Source: Tenebrio molitor
Taxonomy: Eukaryota > Arthropoda > Insecta > Coleoptera > Tenebrionidae
DNA length: 64,000 nucleotides
Direction: 5' to 3'
Assembly (NCBI RefSeq): GCF_963966145.1
Contig: NC_091046.1
Span: 25,172,001-25,236,000 of the forward strand
The notes under the pieces are model-generated. The model saw only the letters and a program-made list of their open reading frames with translations, made no database searches and was not told where the DNA came from. The position numbers were made by a program, and so were the translations under genes. Shown here piece after piece: positions 58,801-64,000 of the stretch. The number at the start of each line of letters is the position of its first letter. The stretch's first letter is position 1.

Positions 58801-60397
58801 TTTTCAGGATTGCATTGGATTGCAATTTGTCACAATGACATGTGACAATAGTACCGGGTGATCAAGAAGGACTGTTTAAGTTGGCAGTATAATTAAGAAA
58901 TTTTTTTAATTCGGTTATTTATAACACTACAACTGGATATGTTTTGTTGGTTTATTTGACAAATATCTGATATAGGTATAGCATTAACATCGACAAGCCA
59001 CCAACAACCGGAAGTTACTCCTGTTATACGATTTAAAATACGATCGAGTGTTACCAACTTAAACAGTCCTTCTTGATCACCCCGTAGATATTAAAATGAG
59101 GTTATTAATACGTCTAGCACCTAAAGCCTATTTCACATCTTATATCAGTCAAATTTTAAGTCTGCCCGGAATTCCGTGCACCCAATAGTACATTACTTTA
59201 TTACGACTTGAACACGTAAAAATCCCATTATGTATTAATACATTAACTTAGTCGGCTGTGGTGTTTTATTCCGTAGGGATTAAAAGTTCAACTTTACTGC
59301 CTCTTAAGGGACCAAATAGTGCTTTATACACTTCTGTTCACTGAAAAACCATACACTTACATTTTGCTTGTGTAAATCAAATTTACCATTACCTGATGTC
59401 ACTGTCATTGTCAGTGGCAGGTAATTGAAATAATTCGATTTCAGTCAGTAAAAGTGTACTTAATGCCCCTCTAATGTTACTGTTATCAACATTATTCTTT
59501 ATTTTCAAGGTTTATTGTTGGTTCTTTTAAGTCTGGTATAATCAAAATTCGTTTGTAAATTCTTACCTGATAAGTGATAACTTAATATGGGTAAACATGG
59601 AAACAAACATCAAGTAAATTTACACAGCCAAAGAATCGCAAAAATCTCTCTCAAGACTTGTATGCTTTTTCCGTGAACAGAAGTGTACCTACATGGGTCG
59701 TGCAAACAAATTTTTGTGTACAGAAAACAGTAATTTTATATTGTAGGCTGGAAATAATTGCGAGATGTGCGAAAATCCATGTACAAAAGATAGACCAGAT
59801 GGTTGCCCTCATGAGTGCCCTAAGCCCTGTCATTCTGGAAATTGTCCTCCTTGTAAACAAATGCTTCGCATTAAATGCCATTGTGGATTAACTCAACCTT
59901 ACGTCGCTTGCAGCGAATGGATCATATTAGAAAAGCGAGAAGAAATGCAAAGCTGTGGAAATCAGTGTCCTAAAAATTTTGAATGTGGTCATAGATGTCG
60001 TGCAAATTGTCATTCAGGACCATGTCCTAATCCAGAACTGTGCAAGAGGAAACTAAAACTAACTTGCAAGTGTAAGCGATTGAAAAAAGAGTTTTCTTGT
60101 GACATGGTTCGAAACAATATGGCAAAAGTTGAATGTGACGAAATTTGCATTCAAAAAAAAGAAGAAGAAAGGAAACAACAAGAAAATATCAATGAACAGA
60201 AACGCAAAGAGCAAGAACTGAAAAATGAAAAAGAGTTGGCGAAATATAAAAGAATATTTGAAGGTAAAAAAAGAACCAGAGACAGAAAATCGTATGAAAA
60301 TACTGAAGAAGCTAGTTTCATTAAAAGATATTGGTTTATTTTAGCAACAATTACAATATTTTTAGTGTCTGTATTAGCATTTTACACATTGTCATAG
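46692..60397 (+). CDS. NFXL1: NFXL1 (NF-X1-type zinc finger-like 1), complete, ten exons
   Basis: Exons: 46692..46893, 46948..47087, 47144..47459, 47512..47774, 48032..48262, 48657..48788, 48979..49190, 49250..49506, 49564..49700, 59747..60397. They total 2541 nt, 846 residues (human NFXL1 is about 911). An acidic N-terminus (YESSSSEEELESENIM) precedes a RING-like domain at about 102-163 (CLIC, CHKCYC, H126, C129, CPKC). About ten NFX1-type Cys/His fingers follow from about 190 to 740 (CGHKCLLLCHPG, CGNHKC, CHRG). A Lys/Glu-rich probable coiled coil is at about 766-801, and a hydrophobic C-terminal segment at 825-843 (YWFILATITIFLVSVLAFY). The absent R3H domain and the C-terminal membrane segment separate it from NFX1/shuttle craft. 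Its function is poorly known; RING/NFX1 proteins are putative E3 ligases or transcriptional regulators. All ten exons join in frame without stops. Odd: intron 9 is about 10 kb while most others are 52-59 nt. Confidence 0.94.
46948..47087 (+). CDS. NFXL1: NFXL1 exon 2 (first RING cysteines)
   Basis: Residues 68-114, ending CLICISRIKRDSA. The donor is GCA|GTATGT and the following intron is 56 nt (47088-47143) with acceptor TTTGCCAG. Confidence 0.88.
47144..47459 (+). CDS. NFXL1: NFXL1 exon 3 (RING remainder and first NFX1 finger)
   Basis: Starts VWNCHKCYCVFHLNC and runs through CPKCRHGY to LVPHSCGEIC and CGHKCLLLCHP. The donor is CCAG|GTATGT and the intron is 52 nt. Confidence 0.93.
47512..47774 (+). 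CDS. NFXL1: NFXL1 exon 4 (NFX1 fingers)
   Basis: Acceptor ACCAACAG|GT. Encodes GPCPPCPVTVNVSCYCG and two further Cys-rich repeats, ending PIWKCDE. The donor is GAG|GTATTA and the following intron is 257 nt. Confidence 0.92.
48032..48262 (+). CDS. NFXL1: NFXL1 exon 5 (NFX1 fingers)
   Basis: Acceptor ATTTTATAG|GT. Exactly 77 codons: VCNKPLHCGNHKC to CHKDACGV, with donor GTG|GTAAGT. Confidence 0.93.
48657..48788 (+). CDS. NFXL1: NFXL1 exon 6 (NFX1 finger)
   Basis: Acceptor ATATTTCAG|TG. 44 codons, CLEIVEKSCKCG to HPCNKK, with donor AAG|GTATGT. Confidence 0.92.
48979..49190 (+). CDS. NFXL1: NFXL1 exon 7 (NFX1 fingers)
   Basis: Acceptor CATTTTTAG|TG. Encodes CCDGNCTPCEKPCGR to RPPKCNKQC plus two bases of the next codon. 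The donor is TGTTT|GTATGT. The 59-nt intron ends in a long T tract and GTAG. Confidence 0.92.
49250..49506 (+). CDS. NFXL1: NFXL1 exon 8 (NFX1 fingers and PWEQ linker)
   Basis: The first base completes Leu, then VPPDCNHEARELHKCHF. It includes the NFXL1-characteristic PWEQ stretch and ends PVPVTCL plus one base. The donor is TTAG|GTACCT and the intron is 57 nt. Confidence 0.92.
49564..49700 (+). CDS. NFXL1: NFXL1 exon 9 (NFX1 finger before the giant intron)
   Basis: Acceptor CATACTACTAG|GC. Encodes GLHETTDWPCHKAVP to CHPVESPNDK. The donor AAG|GTTGGT is weak, and a MITE begins only about 13 nt into the intron. Confidence 0.88.
49783..49994. mobile_element. M2 MITE nested in the split M1
   Basis: TA-flanked; CAGTGGGGAGCACGGAATTT and AAATTCCGTGCTCGCCACTG ends. 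Nearly the same length as 24157-24367 and inverted relative to it. Confidence 0.92.
50160..50275. repeat. inverted repeat TACAGTATGTTACTGTAGAC
   Basis: GTACAGTATGTTACTGTAGA and GTCTACAGAAACGTACTGTA pair, with CACTTCCAA/TTGGAAGTG continuing inward. Confidence 0.7.
50413..50509. mobile_element. MITE fragment like the sequence at 7942-8060
   Basis: CCGGGTGCCCCAAAATG, GTTAAGTA...AAATATC.G.TAAAAAT and TTTCTTTTTTGTAGAAGATA are shared with 7942-8060. It is cut by the next MITE. Confidence 0.55.
50510..50745. mobile_element. MITE CTGTCGCGAGCAATAAATTT
   Basis: TA-flanked; CTGTCGCGAGCAATAAATTT pairs with AAATTTATTGCTCGTGACTG. Internal CCTGATTATGCCCATGTCAA matches 25653-26264 in reverse. Confidence 0.88.
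51916..52090. mobile_element. hairpin MITE (family H), copy 3
   Basis: GGGTGTTCATTTAAATTTCC pairs with GGAAATTTAAATGAA. GATTGTGAACGCACCA and AGTGCGTTCACAATCGAC are the family-specific arms. Confidence 0.8.
52794..53013. repeat. family A repeat, collapsed inverted pair
   Basis: 52800-52935 carries GACACTGTCAGAATTTGAGA to GAGCCTTTAAGGG. 52940-53010 carries the same outer arm reversed (AAAGTTGTGACATTTATCAA...TTCTCAAAC). The hairpin middle is deleted. Confidence 0.75.
53280..53546. mobile_element. possible Helitron 3' end
   Basis: AGCGAAGCATTGCCCGGTGCTAG|T ends in CTAG, preceded by a short GC-containing hairpin, as in Helitron 3' termini. No 5' TC end or Rep/helicase seen. Start coordinate arbitrary. 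Confidence 0.3.
54997..55119. mobile_element. 123-bp MITE with TTA target duplication
   Basis: GGCCCGGTTTATTCACCTTC pairs with GAAGGTGAATAAACTGGGCC; TTA on both sides. It is inserted in a relative of the 25932-26114 MITE, whose halves flank it (about 54715-54996 and 55120-55170). Confidence 0.88.
55730..55834. repeat. 35-bp direct repeats around a short hairpin
   Basis: TGATTTAATATAATATTTAA...AAGTATTATATTT occurs twice (about 55730 and 55798). They are separated by TGTTGTTACACATGACTGTGTAACAACA, a perfect-stem hairpin. Near the right end of the hAT element. Confidence 0.85.
56300..56378. repeat. short hairpin with CCAGCGAGCGATC tip
   Basis: GAGACTAAAGTGTATTTTTCAT pairs with ATGAAAAGCCACTTTAGTCTC across CCGTCCAGCGAGCGATCTAC. 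Confidence 0.75.
56406..56554. mobile_element. GGCCAGTTTA-ended MITE
   Basis: GGCCAGTTTATAGAAAGAGA pairs with CGCTTCTGTAAACTGGCC, with AATTAA...TTAATT inner arms. About 149 bp. Confidence 0.8.
57310..58514. mobile_element. 1.2-kb element CAGTCGTTGACCACAATAAA
   Basis: TA-flanked; CAGTCGTTGACCACAATAAA pairs with TTTATTTTGGTCAACGACTG, continuing ATAGGACAAAG. Internal 65-codon ORF not recognised. Confidence 0.88.
58584..59188. mobile_element. M2-related MITE carrying an M1 MITE
   Basis: TA-flanked; CTATTGGGAGCATGGAATTT and GAATTCCGTGCACCCAATAG ends. Internal TAGTCTTAGTTTTATTGTCA matches M2. Interrupted at 58854-59084. Confidence 0.85.
58854..59084. mobile_element. 231-bp M1 MITE nested in 58584-59188
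   Basis: CCGGGTGATCAAGAAGGACT and AGTCCTTCTTGATCACCCCG ends, TA-flanked. Same length as 36772-37002. Confidence 0.93.
59747..60397 (+). CDS. NFXL1: NFXL1 exon 10 (last fingers, coiled coil, membrane anchor)
   Basis: Acceptor TTTATATTGTAG|GC. Reads AGNNCEMCENPC, CHSGNCPPCKQMLRIKCHC and CGHRCRANCHSG, then KCKRLKKEF, a charged helix and the C-terminal hydrophobic segment, stopping at TAG 60395-60397. The join to exon 9 restores the family's CH...C..C spacing. Confidence 0.93.
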   Translation, partial: AGNNCEMCENPCTKDRPDGCPHECPKPCHSGNCPPCKQMLRIKCHCGLTQPYVACSEWIILEKREEMQSCGNQCPKNFECGHRCRANCHSGPCPNPELCKRKLKLTCKCKRLKKEFSCDMVRNNMAKVECDEICIQKKEEERKQQENINEQKRKEQELKNEKELAKYKRIFEGKKRTRDRKSYENTEEASFIKRYWFILATITIFLVSVLAFYTLS

Positions 60398-60433
60398 TTT
60401 TAATTTTTAATTATTTTATTCATATTATATAAA

Positions 60434-60602
60434 AGGTGTTTTTTTAAATTTGGCGTCGAAGTAGGCGTTGGAGAGTCGATTGAGATCGCACTCGTGTAAA
60501 GTGTAAGATTTAAACAGCTGATCCGTGATCCGTAACCTGTATGGTGCGTTCACAATCGACAGTTCAACGCCTATTTCGACGCCAAATTTAAAAAAACACC
60601 CG
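60434..60602. mobile_element. hairpin MITE (family H), copy 4, just after NFXL1
   Basis: GGGCGT-type hairpin: GGTGTTTTTTTAAATTTGGC pairs with GCCAAATTTAAAAAAACACC. The core is AAACAGCTGATCCGTGATCC. Starts 37 bp past the NFXL1 stop codon. Confidence 0.9.
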
Positions 60603-61055
60603 TTAGTTGTAGTTGGTTAATAAAATGGATTGTTAAAATTTAAATGATCAAGATGAAATCATGTACCTACCTTAACCCATTTGGTCAGACAGCATGTAAT
60701 TGAAAAAAAAAATCGTTTCACAATTTACGTAAAATCTTAAAAAACAATAGGTTGCCATGCTTTAATTTTGTTAAATTGGGATTACGGAGGAAAGGAGTAT
60801 TTATATTTCATTTCCGAAACCTTTTGAAATAAATTTAAAATGCTATGTTACCAAATGATCCTATTTTAAATAAAGTTATCAATAAATATCATTTTGAAGT
60901 TTTTCTAATTTATTTTAAATTAGAAAACAAAGGAAGGGTTTACTACAACTGCATAATGTCAACAGTTGTGTCTTTCGAGACAAAACGTAGTGTGTTGAAG
61001 TGCTACACGCATTTTAAACGAGGTAGGCCCGATCTAAATATAATTCTTTTAAATA
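60603..61055. other. AT-rich DNA, nothing recognised
   Basis: Apart from the candidate polyadenylation signal, no coding frame or repeat could be supported. Confidence 0.5.
60619..60624 (+). terminator. candidate NFXL1 polyadenylation signal
   Basis: AATAAA about 220 nt past the stop codon. If used, the hairpin MITE at 60434-60602 would lie inside the 3' UTR. Confidence 0.35.
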
Positions 61056-61230
61056 CCGGGTGATCAAGAAGAACTGTTTAAGTTGACAGTACAATTAAGA
61101 AACTTTTTTAATTCGGTTATTTATAACACTGCAACTGGATATGTTTTGTTGGTTTATAAGTTACTCCTGTTATACGATTTAAAATACGCTCCAGTGTTAC
61201 CAACTAAAACAGTCCTTCTTGATCACCCCG
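61056..61230. mobile_element. M1 MITE with internal deletion
   Basis: CCGGGTGATCAAGAAGAACT and AGTCCTTCTTGATCACCCCG ends, TA-flanked. 175 bp, missing about 56 bp around the ACAACCGGAAG core. Confidence 0.9.
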
Positions 61231-62500
61231 TAGAATGGGGACGAATGGAATGCAATGCCTCTGTTTCTAGTGTAATATCAGTAAATGGTAGCACTCACTT
61301 GTTCTTTCTTTGATATCTGTTCTTGTTCTTTAATCTCAGTCTTCCATAAGCAGTTTTATGAAGAGTTCTTGATATCGAAGCATGTTCATTTAAATAACTT
61401 AAATAACGTGCGGCAATTGAATTTCTTACTTATGAAGAAGTTGTTTCAGTGGCAATTCATCAACACTAGCGGACTGTTTATGGTACGTCGTTAGGTTAAT
61501 AAATTCAAAAATTGTGATGAAGCGAACGTTAGGTACCTAATTTTAACAGATGAGACACGGTTTTCTGCAGGAAAACTCATGTTTCTTGGGATACGAATCA
61601 ACTTTAGTAATGAGTCAAAACATCCTTCGATATCAAGAACTATACCTACCAAACCTCTTCGTGTACCTGCTTCTCGTAATCAGAGAATTGTGATTAAAAA
61701 AGAGATATCAAGAATAATGAACACTATTTGTTGCTTTTCAATGCTGTTATTTAATGATTTTAGATTTATCTTCAAGCATGTATTGATCTATGTTATACAT
61801 ATTATGCACTTAATTCATCATTAGAGAGCGCATTTTATGCAAAATGCGTATCGCTTATTTTTAACAGTTAAGCAGTTTCCTTCATTTTTCACACGAATGG
61901 CACTAAAAGTAATCATTTGGTGCTAATTAATTTTTGCATTGTAATGATTTGAATACATTACTTTTTCCGCCAAATATTTGAACCTGCGCAAAACGGTAAC
62001 AAATGTGGTCGTGATCGTCATCGAATCGGAGGAGCCCTACGTTGTGATTTTCTTTTGGCGGAAAAGGTTCAGAATGCAAACGGTGAGGGTTCCAGTTGGA
62101 AGAGTGCCGCAAATAAAACACACATGTGAGGGACGCAAAATACCTTTTATTAAAAATGTCTGTAATAACTTTGATGAAAAAGAAATTGGAACGAATACTA
62201 AGGACAGACATTAAGTTTAACGAAGTACAAGAAATTAACTAGTTGAGTACATCACAAAGATAAACGACAAGATGAATGCAACAATATTTAAAATAACAGA
62301 AAAACGGGCACATGACAGACAAAATGACAGTTTAAAGCTTGCAAAACAAGTAAACAAATTATAAGGCAGTTATTACAGACAGGGACGGATGAAAAACCCT
62401 CTTCAAAAACCGTATCCCAGGTATTACTCATATTTCACAATTAGATTAATGACAAAAACAATGGTTATTTGAAACTACGCGGTCAAGGTACGCCAACGGG
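61231..62500. other. non-coding stretch, no gene recognised
   Basis: Several short ORFs but none recognisable. 61960-62110 contains inverted TTTTCCGCCAAATATTTGAA / TTTTGGCGGAAAAGGTTCA arms, a possible small MITE. Confidence 0.4.
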
Positions 62501-62607
62501 AACTTAGAGCTGGAGGTAACAAACTTTCGGTCGCGAGGGGACTCAGAAGAATAATCTGAATCATCTTGAAATCAAGCGACGTTTATAGATATTCGGGGTA
62601 TTAATGA

Positions 62608-62877
62608 ATGTCAGACTATTTCGCCGACCAAGCAAGAGTGACAGAGCGCCTCGGGGTCGTACGATTAGCATCACTAAACAGCATAAGCGAATATATAGCT
62701 CCACCGTCCCCAACCAACCGTTTCCCGACAAACCCCCGAAATCTCTATAACCTCGACGGAAGCTTCACGAAAACATCCCGCCGCCGCATAAGCGAAGACT
62801 CAGGTCCGCCCCCGCTAACGGTTTCAAATAACCGTAGCTTCCACAGAAATTTACTAAACTACCCCACGACTTCCTGA
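62608..62877 (+). CDS. short ORF of unknown nature in a less AT-rich block
   Basis: 89 codons, Pro/Ser/Arg/Asn-rich (MSDYFADQARVTERLGVVRL start; PPSPTNRFPTNPRN inside). Base composition differs from the surrounding AT-rich DNA. No domain or signal recognised. It could be a fragment of a retroelement gag-like frame or chance. Confidence 0.2.
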   Translation: MSDYFADQARVTERLGVVRLASLNSISEYIAPPSPTNRFPTNPRNLYNLDGSFTKTSRRRISEDSGPPPLTVSNNRSFHRNLLNYPTTS

Positions 62878-62988
62878 TTGTCACCTAGCTCCCACAGGGG
62901 CGCACTTACAACATTTTACTTTAACTTTTCCGAAATCTAACAACAACACGAAGGAAAAAAAAAACCGAGTTTAACAAAGCGTAACATT

Positions 62989-63156
62989 AAACGATGAGAA
63001 AATCCAGCAAACAAAGCGCAACATCAAACAATGATAAAATAAGCAAAACAAACGCAACATTAAACAAGGATAACATAAGCTAAACAAAACGCAACATTAA
63101 GCAATGAGGAAATAAAAGAGAACAAAGCGCGAAGTTAAATAACGATAAAATAAAAA
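62989..63156. repeat. tandem repeat, about 36-38-bp unit, ~4.5 copies
   Basis: Units run AAACAATGATAAAATAAGCA then AAACAAACGCAACATT, repeated with variation to AAATAACGATAAAATAAAAAC. A/C-rich on the plus strand. Confidence 0.85.
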
Positions 63157-63499
63157 CACTTTAAACAGGAATACAATACTCGTTGGCAATACTAAACAAA
63201 AATATGGCGGGTCGAGTGCCGTTAAACAATGTTAGTGAAAGAAAAACAAAATGGACGCACGCGGTCCGGACGACGGCTACTAATTTTCGAAATTACAAGA
63301 TTGCAAAAAAATGAACCTCCCGGAAGAAAGATAACGCTTAAAATTAACAAATGGGCGCTTCTTAAAGCAACAAAATGAAAACTACAACATACCCTTACCA
63401 CGTGGTCCTGGTCCCAAAAACAAAACACAAAAAAAAGGCAACGAAAGTGGGATAAATTACCCAGGTGAATTAAAAACGTCGAATTCTTCACGGAGACAC

Positions 63500-63761
63500 A
63501 AAATATCTGCTCGGAACGGTAGTGTAATCGGTTCAGATGTAACTTACAGATTTTTGGAATATTGGATCGCTCTTCGCCAGGTCTGTTCGTTTCGAAAAAC
63601 CAAACAAAAGTGAACTACCCCCTTCAACCACCCGCGCGAGCCCGTTTTCTCCCCGCTATATTTCCGCTAGTAGTTCCCAGTCTAGCCGCTAGTACCTTCA
63701 CATTTGGCGCGCTGTTGTGGCGGTACCGGAAACTTAAATTTAAATTTTAAACTGGGTCACT
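63500..63761. other. less AT-rich block, possible LTR-like end
   Basis: Contains CCGCTAGTAGTTCCCAGTCT, CGCGCTGTTGTGGCGGTACC and AAACTGGGTCACTACA. The terminal GTCACTACA is the kind of end seen in gypsy-type LTRs, but no second LTR, primer-binding site or pol frame is visible. Confidence 0.25.
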
Positions 63762-64000
63762 ACAGCATATTTAATGAGATAATGCATATTTTGATTTTTC
63801 ATGCATATTTCGCCTTTTTATGCATATCCTAGCATATTTTAGTAGGTACATTTCAAATTTTTTCCACGGGATCTGTTTTAGTAAAAAGCAAACGTGCGTT
63901 TTTCACCTTGATGCAAATCTGAATCATAGTTAAAAACCTGTTTAGGACCCCAACATCTGGCGGCCAAATGGAAATGACGACACCAACCTGCAATAAACAA
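63762..64000. mobile_element. transposon end with GCATATTT repeats, runs off the window
   Basis: Starts CAGCATATTTAATGAG, then TGCATATTTTGA, TGCATATTTCGCC, TGCATATCC and AGCATATTTTAG within 85 bp. Repeated subterminal GCATATTT motifs after CAG are seen in some insect hAT elements (recalled, not checked). The other end lies outside. Confidence 0.5.

Larger units (their letters stand above)
49701..59746 (+). other. NFXL1 intron 9 (10.05 kb), nested transposons
   Basis: Donor GTTGGT, acceptor TTGTAG. Contains an M1 MITE split by an M2 MITE and a large insertion that includes a 5.6-kb hAT element, then more MITEs. Stretches without a nameable feature: 52100-52790, 53010-54700, 56560-57300 (partly less AT-rich, with a TTAGGCGGAAAATAG inverted repeat at about 56641/56830) and 59190-59740. 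Confidence 0.9.

Noticed and set aside
59658..59891. ORF starting at 59658 as an alternative last-exon start
   Set aside because: It is in a different frame from the NFX1 finger reading, which starts at the acceptor 59747.
62608..62877. 89-codon ORF as a firm gene
   Set aside because: Kept only as a low-confidence entry, because no domain, splice partner or conserved context is visible.

Overview
The window looks like AT-rich nuclear DNA of an insect. Two conserved animal genes with GT-AG introns can be read exon by exon. Several introns are only 52-59 nt, and dozens of short inverted-repeat transposons with TA target duplications fill the non-coding DNA. Short introns together with many 'TACAGGGTG'-type MITEs fit a beetle best, but the order is an inference.

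Layout. (1) 1-3.6 kb: AT-rich intergenic DNA. (2) 3.88-23.38 kb, minus strand: a complete three-exon SoxE gene (Sox8/9/10, Drosophila Sox100B class; 399 codons). Introns of 5.2 and 13.1 kb carry MITEs and transposase relics. (3) 23.4-46.7 kb: gene-poor, transposon-rich DNA. It holds two copies of a decayed mariner-type element, a hAT-type transposase relic split by a TTAA insertion, a three-unit in-frame tandem-repeat pseudo-ORF, and many MITEs and hairpin elements. (4) 46.69-60.40 kb, plus strand: a complete ten-exon NFXL1 gene (846 codons). Eight introns are short, but intron 9 is 10 kb and filled by nested transposons, including a 5.6 kb non-autonomous hAT element. (5) 60.4-64 kb: more MITEs, then a less AT-rich block with about 37-bp tandem repeats, and a GCATATTT-repeat terminus running off the window.

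The two genes are unrelated. SoxE is a developmental HMG-box transcription factor. NFXL1 is a RING/NFX1-zinc-finger protein with a C-terminal membrane anchor. All other readable protein pieces are transposase relics or unexplained short ORFs. No bacterial-style operon, CRISPR array or tRNA was found.

The most interesting non-gene signals are a stratigraphy of nested insertions with recoverable empty sites, a set of hairpins with different stems but similar CGAG/CTCG tips, and the tandem-repeat pseudo-ORF at 43.3-44.0 kb. Exon structures, family assignments and element ends were read by eye. No database search or alignment program was run.
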